The notes: generated by a model not told the origin, from the sequence alone. Positions 42,843-55,384 are shown, numbered from the stretch's first letter. The stretch is 64,000 bases of DNA from Apoda limacodes (GCA_946406115.1 OX291547.1:11041001-11105000); one strand, 5' to 3'. A program made the numbers and translations.

Positions 42843-45800
42843 TATGGACACATGCATCAACTAGGGCATAACTTGTAATAAAACTATTGACCTATCACTA
42901 ACCAACATGTTATTTACAAACAAAACTTCATAATTGTTGGTTAATGATGACTTAAAGAGTGTATGAACAAACCATACACTTAATATAATGAATACACAAG
43001 TTTTTGTTGGGTAACCACATCTAGAACTTATAAGGGCTCAGGTTTAATTTTAAGTGTAGGAAATCAATATTCAAAGATGGCAGTCAACACTTACTTCTAC
43101 AATAGATTATGGTCTTTAGTAAAAAGCAAGCCTTACTTTAGCCGCTAGATCATCTTCAACCATGATAAACTTTTGTCAACCAGCTGCAGCTTTCACCAAG
43201 TGTATAGGTCAAAAGTGGGAAATTTTATAAAACTGAGACTAGTGCTGAAGACTGTTCACCTCATAAGCTCAAAACTCTTCTGGCAATAGAAAGCGCAACT
43301 ATACATATATAAGGTTTAATCAAACTTAAGTTATGATAAATATTTTAGCATCATATTTGATAGGTCAGTCCCTGTACGAAGAATCATGTTATGTGAGTAC
43401 TACAGATGAGTAGCTTTCAATGCTTGGTATACAATTTCAGTATAAAATTGCCATTAGATAAACAGCAGTATAGAGACAAGCTTATTTTAATTCTACAAAA
43501 TCATGAGATTACCTATTTATCACTTGTATTTGCAGCGTATGTAGAGAGTAGGTATTGGCTTTAAAGTGTGACTATAACTAATATTTGTTTACATACCTTC
43601 GATTGGAATTTTTGTTGTCCAGAGTACCTAAGCCTTCAGGTACGACGTGGTTTTGGAAGATGCAACAAAGATTACGTTTTTAGATTGAAACAATAACACG
43701 TTTTACATCTACTATAATTTCTTTGTAGGTACTAGGTAAAGAAAAAGTAAAACAAGTCGACGAATCAATGTGCCTTTTTATTTTACGGCACAGTTTCAGG
43801 AAATTACTTTTTGAATTTCTAAATAACCTAATTTAAATATATATAATATTAATATGTAATATTGTTTGTTTCTGACAGTCATTTAAAAAAAGGACATTAC
43901 ATATCAAGTTTCTCAAAATATGAAGTTCTTTTAGTTATATTAATAAAAAAACTATGTGTAAAACGATCATAACAGTTTAAAAATCACAAAATGAAAGGGC
44001 AAAATCAAAAGAAGCAACGCTGACAACATTTTTAGTTAATACCGCTACTGCCTAATAGATGGTGCTAGTTTCGTACTTTGAAAATGCACTTTCAACCTGT
44101 GTTCAAACGTTTAATATGATGTACAGATATGTAACGTAACAGTAGAGATGGGAAATACGATTTTGTGTACGACAGAAAGAGATAGTGCTATACTTCAACA
44201 AAATATTGAAAATTTTTGAACAAAGCTGATCGCTGAGCGTTTTCGTAGCCGTCAGTACGCCATTTCCGTCATAATTCGATGTCTAGAGCAATACCGCGAA
44301 CTGCTTGCGTGGGCACCGCGCGTTAGCAATTTTTTGCTAATTCATTGTTAATAAGGCAGCCGGTGGTCTAAAATCAAATCTACGGTCGCCATATTGAAAT
44401 GGTGTGAACTAATACCGACACTAGCGACCAAAAAATTTATCTTCAGTCATAACTCTTTATATTCATAAATTATTTAGATATCGCCAGATACAACTAAAGA
44501 GAAATAAAAAAGTCTTTGTCGTCAGATAAGTTTAATGTAAATGCGAAACCGCCAGATATTTTTAATGGGGCTCAAGAAATAAATATGAACTTTGTTACCA
44601 TCGAAGCCTAAAGACAAGTAGGTACTTAGCCGCATACGCCAGTTTTAGTACCTGAAGAAACAAGAAGAAAAGAAGTTCGTTTTCAGAGAATGACCTATGA
44701 CTTTGAAGAAATTGCCAAAACATACGAACAGTGGCCGTCAAACTTTTTTGGTCAAGGGCCAATAAAACCTGTGTGAGGTAGCCCCTAGGGCCGCATACCT
44801 ACTTGCTGCTTATTATGAATTCATTTGCAATATATAATCTGGCTTATTAAATTCCAGTTTAATTACTTCCGTGGGGTATTTTCTATTTCCCCAGCTAACT
44901 CTGGGCCTCTCCGTTGCATGTGCAACGTGAATGAATGATATTGCCTCTCGGTTTTATACGTTTTAACCCCTTTTTCCAATGGCAAAATAATCCTTCTTTA
45001 TCACTCCATCCAGCCACACCTTTTAAATCAATTAACCGCTTTTTTCTTTTCTATGTAAAGGAATAATGGTCAGTGGTCTAACACTTGGAGAAAAAATACT
45101 CACGTAGGAACTTTTGATCGGGAAAAAAGTGTCCCTAGTCCTTTTCTGAACTCAAAATATAACTATCTCGGTGAAAAAAACTGGTTGCCTGTAAAGTCGG
45201 TATACGGGCGAAAGTTTTACGTGACAATGATTTTATGTCTGTCTCTCTCGCTCTTAGGCGGGCGCGTGCCTCTCACTCGCTCTCATTGTGAGCGCATAAC
45301 GTGAGCGGAGCGTAACGCAGTTTCTTGAAGTGTCACCCGGCAAACCAATTTATAAAACGTTGTCACGTCAAAACTTTAGTATATTAAATGCTTGCAAAGT
45401 GAAAGAAAAATTCACTGTAAAAAAAATCATTCCCTTTTACTTTCCCTATTAACTGTTGATCGGGACAAAAAGTATTTTATGTAGTTCTCCGATTTCTTAG
45501 CTATCTCTTTGTAAAAAATCAAAGCTTTTTTAATGTTTGAAACGTTAAGACGTAAAAGAATAGTGACCCGCGATATAAGCTGTAGTAAAATATATTCCCG
45601 TGAAAATTTTTGAGTGGGGAGAAAAGTATCCTATTGTGTTCCACGTTCCTCCTATTCACTATCTTTGTGCCAAAAATCAGGCCAATTGGTTGCTTTTGCT
45701 ACATTGCGACGTCAAACGACTACAAAAATTAGAATTTATTTTGGGTACTTTGAAAATAATTTTCAGTTCGTAATTTAAACAAGGTTATTTTGCTTAGCTC

Positions 45801-46304
45801 CTATAAAATAAGGTTAATGGTTGCGGGCCGCAGTTTGACGACCACTGGTCTACCCTATGGGCATTTTACTCTATGTTGAAGAGCACTCTCAAGTGCTAAA
45901 ATTCAATCAATATTGAACTGTATTAAAAATTAACTTACGGCAGGAAATGAAGAAAAATTATTAAATAAGCTCCTTACGATAAATATTGACACTATAAGGT
46001 AACTTAAAAAAACTTTTATTGTATTGTTTTTAAAAATTGGTAAATTTTTTCACCTAACATTTTTATTTATATACTTGCAAATGTGATGAGAAACATTGTG
46101 TGGAACACAGGTGGTATGGAAATTACAAACTCGAGTCATTAAAGCCTTCAGCCTCTCTCGTGAGTCATTTCGTCCTTAACACCCTTAATACACAATGTAC
46201 TATTATAACAGTTTACGTTTATATTTAGTTAGTGAAAAGGGAAAATTTATTATTTCGATAACCTATGTCATATTCACAACTGATGATGAAATTAGCATTG
46301 TTAT
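42843..46304. other. Unrecognised DNA, no supported gene
   Basis: The short frames show no motifs. A donor-like CGAAG/GTATGT on the minus strand at 43597 is discussed as a finding only. 44240-44420 is GC-richer and shares GTCGCCATATTGAAATGGTG with a similar phrase near 16540, so it is at least partly repetitive. 45240-45310 has CTCTCTCGCTC-type low complexity. Confidence 0.4.
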
Positions 46305-46420
46305 AGATAGTTTCGACGGCAAATTTTCAGGGCTCCGTAGCCAAATAGTGAAAACGGAACTGTCGTTCTTATAAGGTATTCTTTTAGGTAGTTCCGTCTT
46401 TTACGGCCGTTTGAATGCCA
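46305..46420 (-). repeat. Family Z repeat fragment, tail end
   Basis: TTCAGGGCTCCGTAGCCAAA, TAGTGAAAACGGAACTG is the inverse of the family's TTCCGTTT..GGCTACGGAAC end. Confidence 0.55.
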
Positions 46421-46964
46421 GAGCCTTATAATTCCACCATCTCGGTATGGATTCGTATAGAGTTTTACAGGAAGATGTCTTATGTGAACTGCCAAAGAGG
46501 TTTATAATGAAATGAATAGAAAACAATTGGGGTATAAATTATAAAAACTCCAAAGATTATAAATTATCTGGGGTTTCAAGCATCATGTATAACATAGTAA
46601 AAGACTTGGCTTGAAATCACATTTTGAAAGGTAGACGGTATGGAATGTTAACAGTATGTAGTACCAGAAACTTTTTCTTTTTTGGTTTGGCATTGGCTAC
46701 TTAAGATTACACTACGGCTTAGCCCGCGGCTCCTCTCGATGGTGTTTACACTGTTACCGTAGGTTTCCTAAGGCTTCTCCTAGATCAATCTGGATCTGGA
46801 TCTATTATTAGCACATATCATATACGAGCTATTCCTGTGCTGAAATTGCGTTAATTATCCGTAGTAAAAAGTTTATTATCAAAGGCAATAAGAGTAATAT
46901 CAGCATTTGAAATATTAATATATACAAATACTTTTATTTTCATAACAAAAATACTGTTAAATGA
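46421..46964. other. Unrecognised DNA with a repeat phrase
   Basis: TTAGCCCGCGGCTCCTCTCG near 46717 resembles a phrase common at the ends of lepidopteran repeats. Nothing else is supported. Confidence 0.35.
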
Positions 46965-47048
46965 TTAACCTCGTGCCAGGACTTAAACCTGCAATCCTAA
47001 GCTTCCGTCTTAGTGTTCTGCCAATTGAGGCATCGTGGTACAATTCCA
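46965..47048 (-). pseudogene. tRNA-like pseudogene or SINE head
   Basis: On the minus strand a cloverleaf can be partly drawn. It has an A-box ATGCCTCAATTGGCAGAACA, a perfect anticodon stem CTAAG/CTTAG around the seven-base loop ACGGAAG, and the T-arm GCAGGTTTAAGTCCTGG. The loop has C where tRNAs have U33, the T stem has one mismatch, and the acceptor arms (ACCACGA with CACGAGGT) mismatch twice. A functional tRNA is unlikely; a tRNA-derived SINE head is the better reading. The 3' half matches the hairpin at 22447-22545. Confidence 0.55.
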
Positions 47049-49513
47049 GATGAAGAAAATCCCCCCTATATACCTTTGTTCCGAAAGTTGTATGTACGCT
47101 CGGTGCGAATGTCATAAACACACAGAAAGTTACTATACATAGCTTATGCTCTCCTACTATATAAATAAAATATTTGTTTATAATGATGTAGCCATAGATA
47201 TGGCTTATCAGACATTTTTTCTTTTAAGGAATCCAACCTTTAAGGAGTTTCAATCGAAGATAGATTATTTTTTATGTATGTATATTTATTATATTATTAT
47301 CATTCTTATAGTTCTATAATGAATGGTTTTTTTTTTATATTATTTTTAGGAGAGCATAAGCTACCTAATAGTTAGTTAGTTACTTTTATGTTTAAAATCC
47401 CAACCAACCTGTGAAAACAACATCTCACAAATAAACACCTTGTTACGTTCTCAGCACTATCAATTTGCAGAAAATTACACTCAGGTTGGAATTATCTATT
47501 TGTAACCATTATGTTGAGCGCGCCGCAATTCAACACATTCCGGTGCTAAAATGAATTTGCGAATGTACACCGACGCAATCCAGGGAAGCCGTGAAGCCAA
47601 ACTGTGAATGTGCTGAAATGCAAATTGACTGAACAGTCAATTAAATCTAGAAATGCACCTGCATTTGTTACGTACTAGCTTTGCTCGTGACTTTCTTTGG
47701 GTGGACTGCAGAATTAAGTAAAGTGAAACTTATTTTGTCGCGTTAGATGTGAAATTTCAAGGAGAAATATGTGAAAGGCTTTTTGGAAACGAATCTCCCG
47801 TAAAAAGACGGAAAATACGAAGAAAGCGAAATAATGAGTCAGAGGAGCCCGGTGAAGCAGTAATGGCTGTAACAGTCAACTGCATAGTCACACGAAAAAA
47901 AAAAAAATGTGATTCCCTGAAGGCTAGCCTTGGAAGAAAATATATTATACATGCCATGTCTATGGCTATATTAACATAACAGGCATTCCGTCAACTATGA
48001 TGAAAATTTCAACTACATCTTTGCTCTGGAAATGCGCTCGTTACGAACGTCACATAATTCTACTTGTCTTATGGTGTGACATTATCCGTAATCCCTTAAA
48101 ACTTAAAGGCTGTGTAAAGCCATAATTATAAATAATTAGAAAAAAAAAAAAAAATTAGCGAAACTGAGCTTAAAGGTTAAATTATTAGCGTACAGCTTCA
48201 TGTCACTTAAATCTGCGCCGCCACTTTACGCGCATCTGTTTATATATTGTTTTAAATTTATTTTTTCTTATCAAACTTAATTATTTGTTGAAACACAAAT
48301 ACAATTTATAAAAAAAAAATTCAAATAATCATAGCTTAGTAAATAGTGTGGGTGTAAAACTACATTAATAATTAAATCTAATCTTTTTGTCGGTTGCTGA
48401 TTAACATAATCTCAAAAATAGGTTTTTCATGGGGGTGTTGCCCTGCACTATAGTTCAGTTGCTACAGAACACTTAACGACTTAAGGCTAATTGGTACCTA
48501 AATAATAAGTTAGGAAACTAAACTAAAACGAAGGATAGCTTATTTTGCAACTTCTACATTCTCATCCACACTCCAAGTACCTAGTAATCGCAATTTTTTT
48601 TTCTATATTAGGGATCTTTGGCTTTTCCTATGTTCAATAATTAATTATAAACCTTCATGTACCACGTGCATAGATTACTTTTGTGACTTTATTTAGAAAC
48701 TCTAAAATAATGATAAGTGGAAGTGGTAATTGAAATTACCGTAATAATTCAATATTTATAATTATGTTCATATACCCATAGGTACAACTGGCTAAATCCT
48801 TTCGGAATCAGACCTTTTTACTATGCCCTCGTCTTTTAAGTCTTTTTTAGAGGAAAACTGCTGTAAGAAACAAACAAGACATTACTGATTTTGGTTTTAT
48901 TTTTCCTATGAATTTGAGGAGCTGTAAAAATTTATGATTAATTTTATTGCTTTTTTACTTATATGAATTAAATCATTAAATATCAAATTATAGTTCTACA
49001 CAAAATTATAAATTAATAAAGAAAGAAATATCAATAGCAAAACTATTTTTATAATCTTCAAACTTTAATTTTATTTGTTTTTTAGTTTGCTACTATTAAT
49101 TAAAATTTTATCTCAATCCAATTTATATCCGATTTCCGAACAATGTGCTGAAAATATCGTGCGACCACAAAGCCAAACCAATTAAGCGTATCTCTGGCTA
49201 TAATTCCTCTTTGTTCTCTAGTGTGGTCCAGGGAAAATATGACAAAAATAGAATGAAACCAGACGACTATAATGCAATTATTTTATCTGCTGTGAGTATT
49301 GACGTTAGGTGTGTACAATAGTTAATGCAATTGCTGTTATAGAAAAGGTATGCTTTATTTAGGTATTTAAGTTATGTTCGATTAGGTTATTAGGTAGGTT
49401 ATGTTGAATCATGACTGAATGGAACATGGCCTGCTATTTGCGCCAAATGATCCCTATATGAGTCACACAACATATCTACCAGGTAAGAAACGCCACATTC
49501 CTGTCACTATCCT
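47049..49513. other. Unrecognised AT-rich DNA
   Basis: A 76-codon frame at 47749-47979 (VKRRKIRRKRNNESEEPGEA-like, basic then acidic) starts with a non-ATG codon and has no known motif. It is not called. CTACATCTTTGCTCTGGAAA with GCGCTCGTTACGAACGTCA at 48013-48052 matches 17490-17540 loosely, so part of this is repeat debris. Confidence 0.4.
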
Positions 49514-49785
49514 GTAGTTGACGATAGTTGCTCTGATAGCATGAACATTAATGCTGGTGTCCCGCAAGGCTCTGTGCTGTCACCTACGCTGTTTCTACTG
49601 CATATCGATGACATGTTGGACATCAACAACATACATTGCTCTGCAGATGACAGTACTGGAGACGCTATTACACGGGTCGTGCAAACATCCCTCGTTCCGT
49701 TGTGTAGGAAATCCGCGGAACACTTGTGTATCAAATCGAGATCGCACTGTCCAAGGTCTCTGACTGGGTACGGGGTAGTTTGTTA
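49514..49785 (+). pseudogene. LINE family G relic, RT palm only
   Basis: It carries MNINAGVPQGSVLSPTLF and the catalytic box as HCSADDSTGD: YADD has become SADD. After a frame change come KSRSHCPRSLTG-type sequence and SDWVRGSL. Both ends are lost, so it is an internal fragment, and the copy is inactive. Confidence 0.85.
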
Positions 49786-50556
49786 CTCCTCCGTGCCACC
49801 AAAATTGAACTGATTTCGCTGAAATTTAAAATAAAGATAACATACCCTGAATTAACACATAGCCTATATTTTCCTAGAAAATTCAAAAGTTCTCGCAGGA
49901 AGAACTATAATTGATTATCTAAAGCTACAGTTTTAACAAACTTTCTTACTTTCTTCCTTGGGGTTACCGAATTTAGCGCGGTCGGAGCCGCGGGGACGGC
50001 TAGCTTATTGTAATGGCTATTTTTGCAATTGTTGCAGAAGTGAGTACTTTTAACCACAAGTGCTGAATTGTGAGCAATGCTTTTTATACGACCAGGGGAA
50101 AAAAATGTCGCAGAAAAAACAACAACTTTGAATACGTAGCGCCATCTATTAGAAAACTTCAGAATTCATACTATTAGTAAATCAATGTCGCAACTTACTT
50201 TTTGGCAAAAACTAAAGTATTGTAGCATTAAAACCTATTTATGAACTTGTCGGTTACTTAACATCACAAATCACAATAATATCGTTACGTACTTACATAA
50301 GTGAAGAGTGTCCAGACGAAGGGCTGGTGATGTTTGACGACGCATCTGTCAGATCTTTTTGTCTGCTAATAACCTTCCTACCCATACTTACCATGTTAAT
50401 TTCATCTGACAGCCAGACATTCCCCTCGGTGGTGTAAGGATAATTGCATTTAGAATACTTTATGTACCTTCCCATGCATCAAACAATTGATCTTGATCAA
50501 TATTCTCCATCATTAAAAGAACTAATTCTCATTAAGTACATATGTTTAATTAAAAC
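49786..50556. other. AT-rich DNA, nothing recognised
   Basis: No supported feature. Confidence 0.45.
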
Positions 50557-50962
50557 AGGCCAAGTGCAAGTTGGACTCGCGTACTAAGGGTAGTACCACA
50601 CAGTTCTAAATTTTAAGTAATAATGTCATGAAATGCCTACCAAATACTTGTAAGCAGTCACACTTATTGGTAAATCATTGGCACATCGAATTGATTTTTA
50701 TAAACTGTTTTTTTGTCGTAACTATAGTTGACCTATTTATTGTTTTACTTTACTCTGCAATCACTATAAGTTTGAATCTTGAATGTGACACCGTATTTAC
50801 GACTGAAAACAAAAAAACATTATATCATGTTTTATAGTATGTATGTATCTTTCCTATTTAATTTTTGCCGTAATAACTATGAAAATGTTTTTCTCTTTTT
50901 TCTTAATTATTAGTGATAGGGTGATAGGGCCGTTGGTACCCTTTGGATATGGAATCCTAAAA
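50557..50962 (+). repeat. Family Z repeat, ~400-bp copy
   Basis: It starts AAACAGGCCAAGTGCAAGTT, GGACTCGCGTACTAAGGG and ends GATAGGGCCGTTGGTACCCT, TTGGATATGGAATCCTAAAA. Head and tail are both present in the same orientation as 21112-21712, but the interior is diverged and shorter. A 69-codon frame inside is not a gene. Confidence 0.65.
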
Positions 50963-50975
50963 AGCGCAAATATGA

Positions 50976-51210
50976 TATGACAGCTCCTGTGGCATAGTGG
51001 AAAATAATCTGCCTGCTAAAAGGGAGGCGCGGGTGCAATTGCCGTACAGGACAAACATTTATGTGATGGACATTTCTATGTATAATATGTATGTTTTTAT
51101 AAAAGTAAAAGTTAATTATTATATCCGTCGTCTGGTATTCATATGAGAACACGCTTATGTTGCTCATGCTTAGTTGATTGTTTTGAAAAAATATTATTTT
51201 TATTATTAAC
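50976..51210 (+). mobile_element. tRNA-derived SINE (family b)
   Basis: The head is CTCCTGTGGCATAGTGGAAA with GCCTGCTAAAAGGGAGG, then the B-box-like GCGGGTGCAATTGCC. The body ACAAACATTTATGTGATGGA resembles SINE a. The tail GTCTGGTATTCATATGAGAA, CACGCTTATGTTGCTCATGC parallels GTCTGGTACCCATAACATAA, ACTTTGCTTACTTTGG of the copy at 60869. The different head on a shared tail suggests mobilisation by the same LINE. Confidence 0.65.
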
Positions 51211-51367
51211 ATTGAAAATAATAAAATGGACTGCTAATAGAATTAAAAAAAAACTGACTAACAGTAATATATATAATAAATAATATAATATAATATAGTA
51301 GTCCGGCATACATTCCCGATATATAAGCAAAAAACATGCTGCATGCTGAACATTCAAATTTTTTTTT

Positions 51368-51417
51368 GTCCCTACCATGATGCTAAGTGCGGAACACATA
51401 AGTCCAACTAACTAACT
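51368..51417 (+). pseudogene. LOA-type LINE 3'-end fragment
   Basis: GTCCCTACCATGATGCTAAG, TGCGGAACACATAAGTCC and AACTAACTAACT match the last ~50 bases of the intact LINE (32955-33005) with a few substitutions. The upstream sequence is unrelated, so this is an extremely 5'-truncated insertion. It is followed by ATGTC, as is the intact element. Confidence 0.8.
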
Positions 51418-52177
51418 ATGTCACTGTGACTTTGTTATTTTAACCTTTGCATAAAAATAATTTATCATCAATTCATTCAATATTCATCACTAATAATTTT
51501 CAGAAGACTTTCTTTTGTTCCATCAGAATTCAGAATGTCCGAAGTAGTGAAAATGAAAGACGAATGACTTCAATAAATGGTAATTAGACTATTGAAGGCG
51601 TGTGCAGTCAGAATCATATAAAGGGAATAGCTGTAGTTGCACTCCTATTATCCGTTCCCCTATACGATTGGGCTTATTGAATGGACCGATAAGGTGCCCG
51701 CCAATTTCCGACCATTCGCCACCATTATTCTTGCTCGTGGTCACTTAATGCTGTAGTTAGGGTTGACGTAAGTAATAGTGCGGACAAAAGCGCCAAAAAT
51801 GGCGGCGGATTTTACAGTATTATTTCCTGTACTTACAAAAGCTTTTGAAGATACAGAGAGAGCTGAAAAAATATATTAAATATAGAATGTTGTCATTTTA
51901 TTAATAGACTATATTTGAATAATATTCATTATTTGTATGAGATGTATTATAGTTTGCAATGTTATAATCATAAACATTGCAAACCATTATTTATGTAATA
52001 TGTAACCTAGCTTTTACAACTTGTGTAACAGCTGCCGAGAAACTGTTCTACAGTTTGGCAGATGAACAAAATATTACTAAAAGTGTATCAAGTATTAAAT
52101 AAAAGAAAAAAAAGATCACCAGGCAGGTCATTTCCCACTGAGCCTCAAAAGCTGCAATATTATATAAGTTGCGCTTT
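51418..52177. other. Unrecognised DNA with a small hairpin
   Basis: A perfect 12-bp stem with a 9-base loop, GTTTGCAATGTT..AACATTGCAAAC, lies at 51952-51984. 51640-51790 is GC-richer without a recognised motif. Confidence 0.4.
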
Positions 52178-52230
52178 TTAAGGTTCCGTACCTAAAGGGT
52201 ATCTACGGGATCCTATCACTAAGAAATAAG
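52178..52230 (-). repeat. Family Z repeat, tail fragment
   Basis: TTTAAGGTTCCGTACCTAAA, GGGTATCTACGGGATCCTAT is the inverse of the family tail. Confidence 0.55.
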
Positions 52231-52484
52231 AAAAAAGGTTTTAATTAATTAAAAAAAATTTAAGTTACCTACTACATATTTCACTCTTTTAATTACTTGA
52301 TATAATTGTGTAGTATAAATACCAATGCCATAAATCTCAAACACGACATTTTAAATTTGTTACTGAAAAGCCAAATACTAAACTTCATGAATTAATTTAT
52401 GGATAGATAAAGCTAAAATTAAAATAATCAGAATACCTGCTAAGTCAACTTATTTTTAATCGATACTAATACGATGCAACTTAA

Positions 52485-52640
52485 TTTGCTTTTGTGTTTT
52501 TTTGTTTGAACGCGTTAGTCTCCGGAATTACTGGTCGGATTTAAAAAATCTTTTTCATTTAATAGCCCAGTTTTAGAGGAAGGTTATAGGCTATTTAACA
52601 TCACGCTACGATCCTAAGGAGTCGACAAAAAAGAAAAGGC
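52485..52640 (+). mobile_element. Helitron-like fragment
   Basis: TTTGTTTGAACGCGTTAGTC, TCCGGAATTACTGGTCGGAT and GAGGAAGGTTATAGGCTATT are the same body as 39880-40142 in the opposite orientation. Confidence 0.55.
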
Positions 52641-54207
52641 AGAAAAAGCCTAAGGGAAACAAGTAATAGCGCAGGCTAGCGATGTGACGAGGGATGGCAG
52701 ACAACGGAAAATGGGAGACATTAAACTTCTATGGTAAATTTATATAAATCTAAATATAACATAAAAAACAGTGCATTGATGAAAAATTGTGCAACCATGA
52801 GATTTCATATAACATTTCTGCACTGTTTTGGTTTTAAGCCAAATATAAGTCCTTTGTGATCGGTTTTGTAGTGATTAATGATAATATTACTACGTAGTTG
52901 AAATAAAATATATTAGTCTCCTATAAACATTAAAATGTAAAAATTAACTCCTTTAAAAACTGCGGTAGTATTTATTGAAAATCGCAAGCTATAAATAGAC
53001 TATGTCAATCTTCCAAATTACCTACTTCTTTGTTGAATCATGTCTTCAATCAAATGAAATGTTTTAATAATTTTCTTTTCTTTAATATCGACTCCAAAAT
53101 TGAAAAGAAAAGTACTGGATTTTCAACACATAACCCTTCGTATTTTTTCTTTTGACTCTTGTGTTATGTACGTATTCAATTTATTTATTTTGTATCATTT
53201 GCTCTTTGGTTGACAATTTGTTGTTTTCATGTCAATTTGGCTGTATAAGTCACAAATACATTTTTAGTAACAGTAACAATAATTTATAAAAAAGTCTTAC
53301 AATAGTTTATTATTACATTTCATTACTTACTTGCACCCCGCCATCTTTTTTTACCTCATCTAACGAAACCCTAAATATTTTAGAATAAAAAGATACCCAA
53401 TATTCATGACTTAAATACGGGTTCAAGAATAATTGCGAATTTTTTAAATTACACTTACTCGTAAACAGTGTCATTATTTGTAGACAAAGGCGTTGCTAAG
53501 AACCTAATTACTCCCACGGGCTTTTACTTTTATCAAAGCAAATGACGCGCCTATTATATCAAGTATGCAGACATAAACATAGATAAGTGTATCAAAGCTG
53601 TCTGTTCAAAATATGAACTACGCGTACACTACAAGCGAGCTTTAACTTCAGCCAAAACTTTTTATTCATATATTTTCTAGGTATCTAGCGGAAGTTGGTT
53701 TGATTTTTGGTTTTGTTAAAATTTTGTTATAAAGATCGACAATCAATTATTACAACAATTACAGTCGCAAATACTTCTGTACATTAAATTAATCTGTATG
53801 GACGAGTATAGTAGTATATAAAGTAGCAGAGTTTGACAAATACTTTGCGATAACGAGAAGAAAAGCAAGAGGTACCAGTTATCTAAGAGTATCTTGATAT
53901 AGTTTGTCATTCTCACATTGCAGTTTTCCTATTGGTTGAAGCAATACCGATGTCACTACTGCATTGAGCTAAAATTATTCAGTGACTCGCTGTGCATTGT
54001 GTATCTTTAGTACTTTATTTGTTTCAGTACCGGTATGCTTACTGCCACACGTTTTACTTTTATTAGATGCTTTTGAGGTACTTGATAGACCTAGTGTTAC
54101 TGTCATAAGAATAAATGGTTTAAGTATATTTCTTATAATTTTTAGATGCTAGTATTTTATGTGTTTTAGTTGTAGATTTGTTTTGTTTTTGCTTAGCGAC
54201 TAATTTT
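52641..54207. other. Mostly unrecognised AT-rich DNA
   Basis: The only supported feature is the repeat segment ACACTTACTCGTAAACAGTG.. at 53452-53530, shared with 41010-41080. Confidence 0.4.
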
Positions 54208-54300
54208 TAAAGCGTTAGTAATTTGTCTGCAAGGCGTGTATGGTCTGGGATTCGATTCCTGGTGGAAAAAACAAAACTTCATGATTTGTTTGTTGTGAAA
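54208..54300 (+). repeat. Possible tRNA-derived SINE head
   Basis: The B-box-like GGGATTCGATTCCTGG is clear; the A-box part (TAATTTGTCTGCAAGGCG) is weak. No cloverleaf can be completed. Confidence 0.4.
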
Positions 54301-55017
54301 GTTATCATGCTCGTGGTTTGAGTCTGACAATATTAATAGGCTCATTTTTGGTAAAAAGATATGTTGCGCGTGCCGTAACTTCAATTGTTTAACCTGATCA
54401 AAAGTTTGGATTATAATAAAACAACTTATAAACTTTATAACAGTTCAAACTTATAATTCTAATGAGTCAAGTAGTAACTAAGAATTTAAATAAAATTTAA
54501 ACACAAGGAAATTAAGCCAACTTTAAAATCTTAAAAGTAACTCTAAAAAGTTTTAACATTAATTTAGTCAAATGCCAAAAAACCTGTAGCAAAGAAAAGA
54601 TAAAACTTATTTTTTGATCCAACAGAAAGAATTAAAAACATATTCTGTCTCCTTTGGCACATTCGGGCTAATTTAAAACTTTTGAGTGTTTTTTATTTAT
54701 TTTTTTGTTATTTACAAACATCAACGAATTTTATGCTGCTCCTGAAATCCATATAATTTATTTGATCATACATATAATCATTTTTGATTAGAATTGAAAA
54801 ACTACTGTAAATAATACCATAACTACGGTATGATACGGTAGAATTCAGGTATTATACTAATCCTACAGTACAGCTAAGGTAGCACATTCCCTTGATATCG
54901 TCCTTAGATATCGTTGCAGTACATATAGGTATGCTGCTACGCATCAAGTTTACTAAAATCATAAACTTGCCGTATTGATGGTTTGCTTGACTTGATCTTA
55001 GCGGCGATAATGTATCG
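54301..55017. other. AT-rich DNA, nothing recognised
   Basis: No supported feature. Confidence 0.45.
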
Positions 55018-55340
55018 GATCAAATATAAGTGGCAAACTTTTCTTGGCAGGACAAATAGTATATACTTCCTGTGAAGCGAAAAGAAGAATAAAGATAGAT
55101 ATTGATTCAATCCAATCGAGATCGAAAGTAAATAGCCAGCCGCGATAAAGTTTGAATTGACCTATACTCGATTAATCGTAGTCTTCACTTGGATCACATA
55201 AAAGCAAGTTTTATAACCTAGTTATCTGTCTTTATTCTTCCTTTCGCTTCTGAGGCAGCAGCTGGCAGGCTAAGATGATAAATAACAATAATATATATTA
55301 TTTTCACTACAACAAAAGTTTGCCACCTATATTAATTCGA
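55018..55340. mobile_element. Fold-back element with interrupted inverted arms
   Basis: The left arm (about 55030-55105) contains AGTGGCAAACTTTTCTTG and GAAGCGAAAAGAAGAATAAA. The inverse of the right arm (about 55215-55335) contains AGGTGGCAAACTTTTGTTG and GAAGCGAAAGGAAGAATAAA. The right arm carries about 40 extra bases. It is non-coding, and its termini are uncertain. Confidence 0.6.
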
Positions 55341-55384
55341 CTTTTTCCGAGTAATCGATTCTTCGCATAATATATTCTCATAAC

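Noticed and set aside
46965..47048. Functional tRNA gene
   Set aside because: C in place of U33, two acceptor mismatches and a T-stem mismatch; related broken copies exist nearby, so a SINE or pseudogene is more likely.
47749..47979. Basic-acidic 76-codon frame as a host exon
   Set aside because: It has a non-ATG start and no splice context or motif, and its surroundings match repeat debris at 17490.
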